Shown here one piece after another: positions 10,515 through 21,728 of a stretch of 64,000 nucleotides of DNA. Within the stretch, counting starts at the first letter, position 1; the number at the start of each line of letters is the position of its first letter. Below the pieces are notes generated by a model, which saw nothing but the letters and a program-made list of their open reading frames with translations, was not told where the DNA came from and did no database searches. This DNA is from Liopterus haemorrhoidalis. Taxonomy: Eukaryota; Arthropoda; Insecta; Coleoptera; Dytiscidae. The DNA lies in NCBI GenBank assembly GCA_963971575.1, contig OZ020622.1, positions 30,596,301 to 30,660,300 of the forward strand. Direction: 5' to 3'. Made by a program: the position numbers and the translations under genes.

Positions 10515-11520
10515 GTCTCTGAAAGCTTAGTAAACTATAAGGTAATGTTTACGTACATCGGATTGTACATTGAACCATTCGTCCAAAATAATTTTCTTCA
10601 GTTCTTCTTTTGGTTTGCATTTGTAAAGAGACACCTTATTTATCAGAATCGACCATATATTTTCAATTTGCGATAAATCTGGTGATTCCCCCAATCACCA
10701 GATTGGGGGAAAGCCCCCCCGGCCATGCAAAAAGTGCCACATTGTTTTTTGAAAACCATTTGTTGCTTTGGCTTTGTGACAGGGGTCGTTATTTTGTTGA
10801 AAAACATATTCTGGATTATATTGATCAAAAAAATTTAATATTGATGGCTCCAAAACTTCATTAAGCATGGTAATATAACGAGCAGAATAATTCGTCCCTC
10901 GCACAAAAAGATCTCGCCTAAGCCACTGGCGGACATGCACACCCAGATCATGATGCTACCACCACCAAATTTGACCGTAGGGATGATGCTGTCAGGATGA
11001 AAAGCTACACCCGCCCTACGTCTTACAAAGATGGCTCCAGGTTGTCCAAAAAGCTGATCCACAAAAGAAAAAATCAAACCTTCATTTCGTAAATTTATAG
11101 TAAATTAAATTTTATATTGTTAGTGCAATAATTGCTTAGAATTTTATTTTTCTGTTAAAATCGTAAGTACATTAAACCATTACAATGCTTACTTCTATAT
11201 TGGGATCATCAGATCAAATGATTTTCGTTCATTCATCAGGTGTCCAATTTAAATGTAATTTGGCCCACTCAAGGCGAAGTTACGTGTGTCGCTCGGTCAA
11301 CAGTTGTTTTCGGCGAGCTCTTCTTCCATGCAAATTAGATTACACTAGACGTCTTCTAATTGTTCTAGAAGAAACTTTAACTTATCTATGCTCCCACAGA
11401 TCACCAGCTCTTTTCACCAGAGGCGGCGCAAGGGTCTGCGGCGCCCGTCTGCAAGATTTAATTGAGCGCCCCTAAGTAGGGCGCAATTAGCTTTTCACGA
11501 AATCTTTCCATCTAAATTTG
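10515..11520 (-). pseudogene. Tc1-type transposase, decayed
   Basis: Reading the minus strand from high to low coordinates gives Tc1 family motifs in order: VSSRTIRRRL with an RRARRK basic stretch near 11300-11380; RLEWAKLHLNWT and IIWSDD (first catalytic Asp) near 11200-11260; GQPGAIFVRRRAG and VKFGGGSIMIWVCMS near 10940-11060; NDPCHKAKA (second Asp) near 10770-10800; and SPDLSQIENIWS (third acidic residue) near 10650-10690. Several frameshifts and stops separate them. The N-terminal helix-turn-helix region is eroded and a 73-bp insertion sits in it. It cannot make transposase. Confidence 0.82.
11418..11490. mobile_element. 73-bp hAT-like miniature insertion
   Basis: Starts CAGAGGCGGCGCAAGGGTCT and is bounded by the 8-bp repeat CTTTTCAC (11410-11417 and 11491-11498). 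An 8-bp duplication and a CAGAGGCGGCGC terminus suit hAT. The right end is not a good inverted copy of the left, so an end may be rearranged. Confidence 0.5.
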
Positions 11521-11599
11521 AAGTGAAGATCTAAAACAAAAATTCGAAAAGAAAAAAATATATTCCAATTTCCAACATCCTCTATTGAGGCAGTAAACT

Positions 11600-11877
11600 G
11601 TATGCCAATTCTTCCTTGATCGATTCCTGGTACTTAATCTTTCTTAGTCCAAGTGTAATTTTGTGGCTCTTGGTGTTTCTTGGTAGGTGGCTCAGGTATA
11701 TTATCATTATCATAATTTTCTGATGTATTTGATTCATTTTCAGTCAGCTCTTCACATTCTTCACTAAGTTTAGTAGTTTCACACTCGTCTTCAGAATCAG
11801 AACGAGAATAATCTGATACATCAGATATAATTGGATAAGAGGGAATAATTATCTTTGGTTTCTCTTTACTATAAAAG
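11600..11877 (-). pseudogene. Possible piggyBac-like transposase N-terminal fragment
   Basis: The minus strand is open for about 80 codons of acidic, Ser-rich sequence (SDSEDECETTKLSEECEEL), followed by Pro-rich EPPTKKHQEPQ and NYTWTKKD before a stop. An acidic leader followed by a Trp-Lys motif is typical of the start of piggyBac-type (DDE_Tnp_1_7) transposases. No catalytic region is present. Tentative. Confidence 0.33.
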
Positions 11878-12439
11878 TTTATGGGCGGAATTGAGACGTG
11901 ACATTACCGTTGGCGGCGCTGTACTCCAACGCAATATGGCTGTCGTGCCTAGTATTCAGATGTCAATATGCTAACAGCGAACAGGTTAATTTAAGCACAG
12001 TACGTTTTTATTTTATGAAAATGCGAGTAAATATTTGCGAAATTTTTTAATTTTTACGCGCTACACATGTATTGAGGTGTATAACAGAAGATGGGCATCA
12101 AATTATAGTATTTAAAGTTTAATTTCAGTAGATGTGTTGAAATGATAAAGTGACATTGACACTTGATATGATTAATGACAGTGACAGTTCACGTTACTAG
12201 AGTAACATTTTTATATATACTATTTTGTTATGATTGTTAAGTGAAACTCTAATGGCAAAACGAAAACCATATTACGTTCCATAACCCAACACGAATAGCG
12301 CCCCAGTCGCTGCCAGTCGCTATAGCTACGTGCATGACAGGATGTTGCCTGTTGCGGCTGCTGTCATTAGCGTCAAAATCTGTAATTAGTGTCAAAATCG
12401 TCTTCTGTAATTTTGTAATTTCATTGTTTAATTCGGAAA

Positions 12440-12613
12440 ATGGGTGTTAAATGCTTTGTTTTGGGGTGTGATAGTAGTGAACCTACAAGTTATCGCTTTC
12501 CAAACCCGAAGACACATGTATCTCCAGAATTGTATAAAACGTGGATGAGGAACATTGGAAATCCAAAATTGGATGGCTTGTCCATGGAAGTGTCCATAAA
12601 TATTAAGTATTAG
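12440..12613 (+). pseudogene. THAP zinc-finger domain, N-terminal half
   Basis: 57 codons from ATG. It begins MGVKCFVLGCDSSEPTSYRF, the start of a C2CH THAP DNA-binding domain: C-x4-C at residues 5 and 10, then FP and an invariant Trp (KTWM). The later Cys-His pair is missing. Reading stops at TAG soon after GLSMEV. A GTGTCC just after GAA could be a splice donor, so this may be a first exon whose remainder is lost. THAP domains head P-type transposases and related domesticated proteins, which fits an origin in a DNA transposon. Confidence 0.65.
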
Positions 12614-12821
12614 TAAATATTATGTTATATGTTAGTCTAGTTAATAAATAATTATTTCTGCTAGTTATTGTTTTTCTGTTTCTGTATAATTCCTAACTGC
12701 TTATTCTTAATTGTAAACATAATTAAATGTTATTATTAAATGATACAATTGTTATGATTTATTTTGTCTATTTTTAATATCGTTGTCGTTAATAATATTA
12801 AAAATAGACAAAATAAATCAT

Positions 12822-12977
12822 GCCGACTGGCGTAGCGTAGTGGTAACACATGTGCTCTGCGTTGCGAAGGTCTCGGGTTCGAATCCCGTTCAGGCATGGA
12901 AATTTTCTCAAATAAAAATTATCCTGGCTAATTGCCACAGAAGCAAAGGCCATTAAAAAATAAAAAAAAAAAATAAT
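12822..12977 (+). mobile_element. tRNA-derived SINE with 11-bp target duplication
   Basis: The head has pol III box A-like TAGCGTAGTGGTAA and box B GGTTCGAATCCC at tRNA spacing, then a short body and an A-rich tail. The direct repeat AAATAAATCAT flanks it (12811-12821 and 12978-12988). The acceptor stem no longer pairs beyond four bases, so it is a SINE, not a tRNA gene. It landed in one arm of a small palindrome whose other arm is intact. Confidence 0.85.
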
Positions 12978-13929
12978 AAATAAATCATAACAATTGTTTC
13001 GTTTAATAATAACATTTAATTACGCTTACAACTATATCCACTGAAGCATTTGATATACCCGCGAAAACCCAACCCTTTCCTCCCGTACCAATTTTAGTTC
13101 GATAACCCAAAAACTACAGCGCTAATTTGTTTTAAAAAAATATAACGGCAGTTTCGCATCTATTTCCTTCTTTATCTATGGTTGTTGATTAAACAAAAAT
13201 GTTGTATTATTATTATATTGTGTTAATCCCATCGTTTAATAAAAGTAATATACACTTTGTGTAGTATAATTATTGCCATTACACTGTGTACGCTCTGGGA
13301 TAATTTTCAACAAGATGTATTGAAGTGTAATTTGTAGTTGAGCAGGTTTTAAATGCCGGGCATTTAATTTTATGTGGTATATCTGATTGTCGGTGACATC
13401 TGAATTTACAATATATGGATTATGTTTGTAAACAAGTGCATTATGTTCATTGCCTCATGAAATAAAATTAGTTTTAGTTGGACAGAAGCAGCTAATATTA
13501 TTAGCTATTATCATTAATATATTAGTGCATTTTAGTTTTTCTGCGAAAAATGTAATGAACAAACTCGCATAGTATCAGTTACTTATTAACTCAAAATATA
13601 TTCCCATGCCTTCCTCCTGTCCATAACCAAATCTTTTCCAATCTGGACTTAATATTCACTTTCCCTCCATTTTTCTTAAGAAAAGAAAAAAACTAAGATG
13701 CCTATCTTTGTCCTGTCTTGAATGACAGCCAAAAACACTACAATTTGTTTTACTTTTATATTTTTTAACTTCTATTGACATTCTAACAAAAAATCAACAC
13801 TAGAACATATGTAATAAGTTCAAACAGTACTACAGGCGCCTAGTACAATATTTGACCACCAGACTGCGTATCCGAGCGTATCAGTTCTCAATACTTCCTA
13901 ATATTTCCATAACTGAAAGTAAAAACTTA

Positions 13930-14080
13930 AGCCTGGTTTATAATAGATATGTTATGGATACATAAGCATAAAAATAACACTACTTTCTTTAATCTTTTTA
14001 TTACATACAGATGTTTTGAAGGGTCAAATCCATTGTTCAGTTCTTATGCGTTATGTTATGGCGTTATTATAAACCAGGCT
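13930..14080. mobile_element. 151-bp MITE with TTA target duplication
   Basis: Terminal inverted repeats AGCCTGGTTTATAATA and TATTATAAACCAGGCT, flanked by TTA at 13927-13929 and 14081-14083. It sits near the centre of the palindromic element, between the inner arms. TTA duplications point to PIF/Harbinger. Confidence 0.8.
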
Positions 14081-14443
14081 TTAGTGTTACCATGTGGTTA
14101 CGTATAAACTTAGAGGTCCATATCTTCTGATTACAGTATGTTGTAATCTTAAATGCACTTATCTATTTAGTTTTGGTTCAACAAATAATAATATAAAATA
14201 AGTACTTACCGGTAAATTCGAATTTTTAAAAGCCTTGCACAAGATTTGTGTCAAACACTTCAATATGGATGTAAACAGGTGCGCGAGTTACCGCCAATTT
14301 CGTTTTTAAATTTTACCAATAGGTGTAGCTAGTAGCTATTGAGAACTGACACGCTCGAATACGCAGTCTGTACGCTCTAGTATACAATAATACGCTCTAG
14401 TATTGTTTAAACTTTTTACATATTTTATTGAATTTTTCTTAGA

Positions 14444-14725
14444 ATGTCGATAGAAGTTGTGCAAAACTATAATAGTAGAACAAATTATAGTGTTTTTGGC
14501 TGTCATTCAAGACATGAGAAAGATAGACATCTTAGTTTTGTACTTTTCTTAAGAAAAATGGAGGAAAAGTTAATACTAAGTCCAGATTGGGAAATGATTT
14601 GGTTGTGGACAGGAGGAAGGCATGGAAATATATTTTGAGTTATAAATTAACTGATACTATGCGAGTTTGTTCATTACATTTGTCGCAGAAAAACAAAACT
14701 GCACTAATATGCTTACACCTGCAAG
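14444..14725 (+). pseudogene. THAP-like domain, frameshifted
   Basis: The first frame gives NYSVFGCHSRHEKDRHLSF. After a frameshift near 14560 a second frame gives RKAWKYILSYKL and TMRVCSLHLSQKN. Together these match the layout of a THAP domain: C-x-C start, internal Trp, and a final C-x2-H (VCSLH). A mirror-image copy lies on the minus strand at about 13500-13790 in the other inner arm. Both are too broken to fold. Confidence 0.55.
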
Positions 14726-15169
14726 TTGCATATTTAACTTTAGCTGCTCCTGTCCAGCTAAAACTAATTTTATTTCATGAGGCAATGAACATAATGCACT
14801 TCTTTGCAAACAGAATCCATATATTGTAAATTCAGATGACCGACACTCAGATGTACCACATAAAATTACGTGCCTGGCATTTAACACTTGCTCAACTACA
14901 AATTATACTTCAATAAATCTACTGAAATTAAACTTTAAATACTGTAATTGGATGCCTACATTCTGTTATACACCTCGATACATGTGTAGCGCTTAAAAAT
15001 TAAAAAAATTCGCAAATACTTACTCGCGTTTTCATTAAATAAAAATGTACTGTGCTTAAATTAACCTGTTCGCTATTAGCATATTGACATTTGAATACTA
15101 GACACGACAGCCATATTGCCTTGGAGCACAGTGCCACCACCGGTAATGTCCCTTCTCAATATGAGTTGT

Positions 15170-15675
15170 AGCCCCGTGGCAACACTGAGTCTTGACTTAA
15201 GATATTGAGGAATGGGGGTAATTTACCAATTATATTCATTAATTTGGAACCAAGATCGAATTTAACTAGTCGGACTCGGTACGGCTCTCAAACAAATTAA
15301 TAAAAAATTGTTTATACATAAGTTTAAATTTTTTTTTTTTTTTTATTCATTTATAATCTAAGCTAGAATTTTGAAATAAAGCATATAGGTACTACTAAAA
15401 TCGTATTATGATATACTAAAATATTTATAAAATCAAAATTCAAAAATACCAGGTTTATTCAATTTTAAAATTTATCAAATTAAAAATTCGTACAATGAGA
15501 CGAAGTGAGATGGAGATATATTGGCGGCGTCGTACGGCATAGCTCTATTTCACTCAAGTTTATGCCTTTTTAGGGATAATATAGTACGCATTTTATTTTT
15601 TTTAATTCTATATAGGGGCAAGTGTTATATTTATTGTTATATTTGGATCTTTCCAAAAAATATTTGTTGTAAGTA
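15170..15675. other. Unassigned AT-rich DNA
   Basis: No gene recognised. It contains poly-T near 15333 and no clear element ends. Confidence 0.35.
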
Positions 15676-17428
15676 GTACAGGAAATGAAGCATTTTGGCT
15701 CGCAATTTTTTCGTCCAGCATGGAATTACGTGAAATTTTCACAGAAGGTAGGGAATAGCCCAAGGATCATTTTCTACATCATGCCGGTGTACGCTAAATC
15801 CTTGGGGGTGGTTGCCACCCCATATCGGGGGTGGAAATTTTTTACTACATTTTATCTATAGGAATCGATGGGAAAAGTAATTCTAAGAAAAAAATGTTCT
15901 TTACGTTTTCTTCGTAAAACTAATATTTTTTGAGTTATTCGCGGTTGAAAGTAACAGTTTTTCGACGAAAAAATCGATGTTTTTAAAAAGTTTTTTGCGA
16001 ATAACTCGAAAAATATGCATTTTATCAAAAAAATCGTAGAAAGCAAAATTATAGCTTTTAAAAAAACAAACAAATTTTTTTTTTTATTATTTTTTTACGA
16101 CCAATAAGAACCGAGATACGGCATGTTAATGGTTAACTTTTTTTCGCCAAATGCATAATTTGAAAGATTCAAAGTCAAATAACAGGAAAAATTTGCATTT
16201 TTCGAGGAAAACTCATTGAATCTGTTTTAAAGTATTTGATTAGACCTTTCAAACAAAAAAAAAAAAAGTCTCTAGCATAAAAATTAAGCGACCTAATGAT
16301 CAAAATAAGGTCGGTACCTACTTTTTTCTACGAAAAAATCAGTGAAAACAACCCCCTATTTACCCCCCTAATTAAAATTGATCCTCACCCTTCTGTGGTT
16401 CTCTTCATATATGTATTTTCAGTACACCCAAGAAGTTTGACCAATTTAAAATGCCTAATTTTAGAAAAATTGGAGTTTAAAGAAAAAACGATTTTTGGCG
16501 ATTTCGTATTTTTCACCCTTTTCTTCAAAATATCTCCGAAATTACTGGAGATACGAAAAAAATGATAGAGCACTAAATTGTAGCTTTTTTAATGACTTAA
16601 ATTTCTCTTTGCATATATTTTCTGTACAGTGAATATTTGGCGAGATATAGCCGTTTAAAACCTCTTTTTACAAGCGAACACCACCTTATTCGAGCCCTTC
16701 AAACTCTCCCCATTTAAAAACTAAGGGATCTTAAGGAATTTAATTTACATAGTCTTATATTTCTTGAAAAGCCCTACAAAATCGTTTTTGAAAAAACTTT
16801 CTATCACTAAAAATGAAGGAGCTATGTTTAAAAAACCAATAAATTTTTTTTCGAAATATCAAGCTCAACAAGGGTGGGTTTTTAAGGGTTGAAACATTAG
16901 AAATTGTATTCCAAAGCATGAAACAATCATTATTCAACTAATCCAAACCAAATTTTACCCATCTTAAGGTTTACAACGTTATTTTATAATTTTTGACAAT
17001 TAGGGATAGTTTTCACCCTTAATAAATAAACAGTGCCCATGAGCATGATAAAAAATTTGAAGTAGAGGGTGAGACGAACCTAATTTCAAATTTTGGTGCA
17101 AATCGATGCAAGATGAAATCATTTTTTAATCCAACAAGGGTTGATTTTTAAGGGTTGAAACATTATGAAATTGTATTCTAAAGCATAAAACGATCCATTT
17201 TTAGCTAATCCAAACCAAATTTTACCCATATTAAGGTTTAAAATGTTATTTTATAATTTTTTAGAATTAGGGGTAGTTTTCACCCTTAAAAAACAAAAAG
17301 CGTACAACGGTACAATGTAGAAAATGAACTAGAGCGTGAAATGAGCCTAATTCCAAATTTTTATTCAAATCGATGCTGGACGAAAAAATTGCGAGGTTTT
17401 GTCATTTTTTGAGCTTCATTTCCTGTAC
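15676..17428. mobile_element. 1.75-kb non-autonomous TIR element with TA target duplication
   Basis: Ends are GTACAGGAAATGAAGC and GCTTCATTTCCTGTAC, each followed inward by an inverted CTCGCAATTTTTTCGTCCAG block. TA flanks both sides (15674-15675, 17429-17430), as for the Tc1/mariner superfamily. The interior is non-coding. It includes a diverged direct duplication with a period near 266 bases (about 16867-17400) and CCTTGGGGGTGGTTGCCACC near 15800. Short ORFs inside have no family resemblance. Confidence 0.78.
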
Positions 17429-17659
17429 TAAAGGCAGTTTTATATAAAATGAGATATTTGTACTATTTATACCATCATATTTTGTCTGTTACATCAATCA
17501 ATAGTCAAATAATCTGACTTACAGATTAATAATAAATTATTTCTTTATTTTAGCTTGGACAAAAATATTGCAACTACTTGAATTTTCTTGTTATATGCAG
17601 GTTTTATTCATAAATAATATGTTGTGCACAATTAATATTTCAGTTTATATTTGTCAATC

Positions 17660-19034
17660 ATGGGTCGTAGTAAAACTGTTTCAAGTGAAATTAGAAACTT
17701 AATAATTTCTGGTTTTAAAGACGGGCTGCAAAATGTGATTTCACAAAATTTAAATGTTCATAAATCTACTGTGTCGCGAATTATAAAACGATTTCGAGAA
17801 GGAGGTACGTTTGAAGTTTCGAAAATTCCAGGACGGCCACGAAAAACTACAAAACGAACTGATTAAAAAATTATTTATTTATCTACCAATAACCCTTTTC
17901 TGTCATCGGGGAAAATTTTGGACCTTTTGCCACAAATGGATCAAGAAAACATCTCAACAAGAACTATTCGCAGAAGATTAGTTAGTGAGGGTCTTTTTAG
18001 TCGCCGTCCTGCTAAAAAACCACTTCTATCCAAAAAGCATGTGAAGGCTCGATTAGAATTTGCTAAAAATCATATTGACTGGACTGTGGATCAATGGAAA
18101 AAAGTTATTTTTAGTGATGAATCTAAGTTCAATTTGTTTAAAAGTGATGGTATAAGTTACGTTAGGAGGCCTGCTAATAAAAGATTAGTTCAAAAATACA
18201 CCTTGCCAACAGTTAAACATGGCGGAGGTGGTGTGATGGTATGGGGCTGTTTCTCGGGATATGGTATGGGTCCTCTATACCAGTGTTTCTCAACTGAAAA
18301 CGTATCGCGGACCTGTAAAGTATTTAATTTTCTTCCGCGGACCAGTAAAATATTTAATTTTCTTCCGCGGACCAGTAAAATATTTAATTTTCTACCGCGG
18401 ACCCCTAATAATACGTGTATTATTAAACAAATTGTATATGTAAACTCTACATATATCTTAGTAATAAAAATCACTGAAAAATGAACAAAATACACAGAAA
18501 ATGAACAAAAAATCATAAAAAAATTAGCAAAAAATCTCAAAAATAATAATTTATAATCCTTTCGCGGAGCACTAAAATTTTGCTAAGGACCACCAGTGGT
18601 CCGCGGACCAACTGTTGAGAAACACTGCTCTATACCACATTGAAGGAATAATGAATCGACTTAAATATAAAGATAGCCTTCAGAATGTTATGGAACCTTA
18701 TTCTGATGAGTTCATGCATTTAAAACATATTTTTCAGCATGATAATGACCCAAAACATTCTTCGAAGTTGGTCAAAAAATGTTTCGAGGATTCAAAAATT
18801 AACGTAATGACTTGGCCGTCACAGTCACCCGATTTAAATCCAATAGAAAACCTTTGGGAGATTGTCGACAAAAAGATTAGAAACAAAACGCATTCAAATA
18901 TTGAAGATTTGTTTAAAGCTTTGCAGGGTGCCTGGTCTAATATTGATAATGAAATGATCACGAAATTATTAGAATCAATGCCGAAAAGATGTCGGGAAGT
19001 TATAAATACTGGTGGTTACTATACAAAATATTAA
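17660..19034 (+). pseudogene. Tc1-type transposase, one stop plus one insertion
   Basis: Cut-and-paste transposase of the DDE type. Residues 1-60: helix-turn-helix (NVHKSTVSRIIKRFREGG) followed by a GRPRKT hook motif. Then a second DNA-binding region (STRTIRRRL), the first catalytic Asp in VIFSDESKFN, VKHGGGGVMVWGCF, the second Asp in FQHDNDPKHSS, and the third acidic residue in PDLNPIENLWE. The protein ends at 19034. ATG at 17660 is the likely start, next to MGRSKTV. Only two lesions are visible: an in-frame TAA at 17864-17866, and a 347-bp MITE at 18281-18627. Removing the MITE and one copy of its 8-bp duplication returns to the same frame. A young copy. Confidence 0.9.
18281..18627. mobile_element. 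hAT MITE inside the Tc1 transposase
   Basis: Ends CAGTGTTTCTCAACTG and TGTTGAGAAACACTG, flanked by the 8-bp repeat CTCTATAC (18273-18280, 18628-18635). The interior has three direct copies of a 30-base unit starting CGCGGACC at 18307-18400. The matching terminus CCGCGGACCAACTG sits at the right end. Classic non-autonomous hAT. Confidence 0.92.
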
Positions 19035-19305
19035 AAATGATCTGTTAATAATAATTCATTTTCTTAATTAATAAAAAAAATATTTTTTTAAAAGTAGTTG
19101 CTATCTATCTTTATGTCCAGGTAAAAATAATAAAGACTATAAAAAAAAAAAAACAGAATTTACTATTAAAATTTAATTTTTTACTATAATATATGTAGAG
19201 GATTGTTAAAGGTAAGAATAATATTGTTTAATTTTAAAAATATTGAATAGAATAAAAATAAAAGATGATTATCAAAAGTTGCTATCTTTATGGCCAATAC
19301 TGTAT

Positions 19306-20458
19306 ATGTATATGTTTATTAACATTAAATTTATATACTGTTATTTTTTATATTTGAAATTCTGAAATAAATTAAATGCTTCTAATAAACTATTAATTAT
19401 TTTAGTTCTTTGCTATTGACCCCCTGGAATCAACCAAGTAAACCCGGGAAACCCCGGGTTTTAAATAAAAAAAACCGTCAAACCCGAAACCCGGGTTTTA
19501 AAAAAATTGCTCAAAATGGAAAACCCTAATTGAAATCTAGTAACTTTTAACGATTGAATGAGACTTTTGATCATTTTGTTTACAAAAGCCCAATTCAATC
19601 TTTAAACAGTAAGCTCGTGATAACTTAAAAAATTTTAATTCCATTAATTCCTTTTAAATATTTGGAATAGACTTTATGATTTACGAGTGAAAGGAGCTGG
19701 AAGTCAGTTTTCAAAAATATCGACGTTTATTTATTTTTTTTTTTCCTCCCTGTTCCTGGTTAATTCCGCGAATCTATCTTATCTATAACGAGTTGTTGAT
19801 ACCAACTGATATAATATGCAGACGTTTCATATAGATCAGTTCAGCTAGTTTCTGACACTATACCAGATACCGTTTCTTTTACTAAATCAACTGGTAGGTA
19901 ATATATAATATTATATTTACTTTTTATTTTAAGAAAGAAAAAAACAGTCCCAGTGATAGAAAAACAAGATTGTCAAAAAATATCACTAACTTTATAATGC
20001 AAATTTTTGCTTGAAACATTTGAAGAGGTAACATTCAAATCGTGATTTGTCACACATAATTCAAAATTGTGATATTGGTATCAGTGTCTTCCTCTTTGTT
20101 TGTATAATATAAATGTATAAGATAAAATCATTAATCTAAAACGCGTTTTGGACCATCAACAGCAGTGAAAGGCAGAGGCGAGAGGGGCACAGGCCCACGG
20201 TGCTCCTCTATTGGGTGCGCCAAAACAAGCTCTCAAATATATATCCTCACTGACACACCCACAAATTCATGAATTCACTATTTTTAATTGGAACAAAAAT
20301 ATAAATTTTTGTTTCTATATCAGTATACATATCTATTGATTAATTGGAGCAAAAGTTCGTCGCGTTTTTTTTTTTTTTTCTTTCTTTTGACGAAAATTGT
20401 AAAATTTCGCACCACAGGTTGGTAGCCCTTTACTACGTTGCCACATCTTCTTAAACAA
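19306..20458. other. Unassigned DNA with old repeat scraps
   Basis: Holds a CCCGGGTTT-rich inverted patch at 19435-19500, and at about 19540-19695 a diverged copy of sequence found at 37775-37940 (GTGATAA..TTAATTCCATT..GGAATAGACTTTA). No coding sequence was recognised. A run of T lies at 19730 and another at 20365. Confidence 0.4.
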
Positions 20459-20467
20459 CATTTCCCA

Positions 20468-21727
20468 GGGTCCGTGAAGTTAGCAGGTCTCTGAAAGCAC
20501 TAACGAAAATTCGTCGGCCATCAGGTAGTGCTTCGTTAGTGCCTGTTAGTGCTTCATAAAAAATCGAATCCACCCTAATCGTTTTCCAAAAAAATAAGCA
20601 ATTCAATATGGACTGCTAACTTCACGCTTCGTTGGAAGCACTAACGAAAATTCGCCGACCATCCGTTAGTGCCTCGTTAGTTCCTGTTATTGCTTCCTTA
20701 AAATCGGAATCCACCCTAACCGTTTTTGAGAAATTGAGCATTCAAAAAAATAAGCGTGAAGTTAGCAGGTCATGAAAAGCACTAATGAAAATTCGTCGGC
20801 CAACCGTTAGTGCCTGTTAGTGCTTCATTAAAATTAGAATCCACCCTAAACCTTTTTGAGAAATTCAGCTTTAAAAAAATCGACCGTGAAGTTAGCAGGA
20901 CATGGAAAGCACTAACGAAAATTCGTCGGCCATCCGTTAGTGCCTCGTTATTGCCTGTTAGTGCTTCATTAAAATCGGAATCCACCCTAACCGTTTTTGA
21001 GAAATTGAGCATTCAAAAAAATAAGCGTGAAGTTAGCAGGTCATGAAAAGCACTAACGAAAATTCGTCGGCCATCCGTTAGAACCTCGTTAGTTCCTGTT
21101 AGTGCTTCATTAAAACCGGAATCCACCATTCCGGTTTTTTAGAAATTGAGCTTTCAAAAAAATAAGCGGGAAGTTAGCAGGTCATGAAAAGCGCTAACGA
21201 AAATTTGTCGACCATCCGTTAGTGCCTCGTTAGTGCTTGTTAGTGCTTCATTAAAATTTGAATCCACCCTAACCGTTTTTGAGAAATTGAGCTTTCAAAA
21301 AATAAGCGTGAAGTTAGCAGGTCATGAAAAGCGCTAACGAAAATTCGTAGGCCATCAGTTAGTGCCTCGGTAGTGCCTGTTAGTTCTTCATTAAAATTTG
21401 AATCCACCCTAACCGTTTTTGAGAAATTGAGCTTTCAAAAAAATAAGCGTTAAGTTAGCAGGTCATGAAAAGCACTAACGAAAATCCATGGGCCATCCGT
21501 TAGTGCCTGTTAATTCTTCATTAAAATTTGAATCCACCCTAACCGTTTTTGAGAAATTGAGCTTTCAAAAAAATAAGCGTGTAGTTAGCAGGTCTAGAAA
21601 AGCCCTAACGAAAATTCATCGGCCATCCGTTAGATCATCGTTAGTGCCTGTTAGTGCTTCACTAAAATCGGAATCCACCCTACCCGTTTTTTAGAAATTC
21701 AGCTTTCAAAAAAATAAACGTGAAGTT
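20468..21727 (+). repeat. Left arm: 130-141-bp tandem array
   Basis: About nine to ten monomers. Each contains GTGAAGTTAGCAGG, AGCACTAACGAAAATTCGTC, repeated GTTAGTGCC motifs, AATCCACCCTAACCGTTTTT and GAGCTTTCAAAAAAATAAGC. Length varies with the number of internal GTTAGTGCC copies. Short ORFs inside are by-products of the repeat. Confidence 0.9.
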
Positions 21728-21728
21728 A

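Larger units (their letters stand above)
12132..13318. mobile_element. Block inserted into the left arm of the palindromic element
   Basis: The uninterrupted right arm shows that about 1,187 bases separate two adjacent positions in the left arm, starting TGTGTTGAAATGATAAAGTG and ending near TTTTCAACAAGA. It carries a THAP coding stretch (12440-12613), a second small palindrome (arms about 12715-12783 and 12792-12820 plus 12989-13033) and a SINE inserted in that palindrome. Confidence 0.6.
11889..15165. mobile_element. 3.3-kb nested palindromic element with THAP fragments
   Basis: Outer arms 11889-12131 and 14925-15165 are inverted copies (shared GACATTACCG and CAATATGGCTGTCGTG blocks). The right arm runs without a break into an inner arm (14390-14924), whose inverted partner on the left is 13319-13905. 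The left arm is split at 12131/13319 by a 1.19-kb block. The element was therefore a simple palindrome with arms of roughly 800 bases before that block arrived. The inner arms encode a THAP-like segment on opposite strands. No target duplication was found at the outer ends. Confidence 0.7.
17550..19305 (+). mobile_element. Tc1-type transposon
   Basis: The right terminal repeat (reverse reading CAGTATTGGCCATAAAGATA) ends beside TA near 19305. Inside lies a second copy of the repeat (TGGACATAAAGATAG..AGCAACTACTT near 19090-19120), mirrored at the left by CTTGGACAAAAATATTGCAA at about 17554-17573. The outermost left repeat is missing or eroded. Confidence 0.65.

Noticed and set aside
12822..12900. 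Functional tRNA gene
   Set aside because: Box A and box B are good but the acceptor stem fails after four pairs, and an A-rich tail and target duplication mark it as a SINE. The same reasoning applies to 22463-22557, 26047-26140 and 39085-39215.
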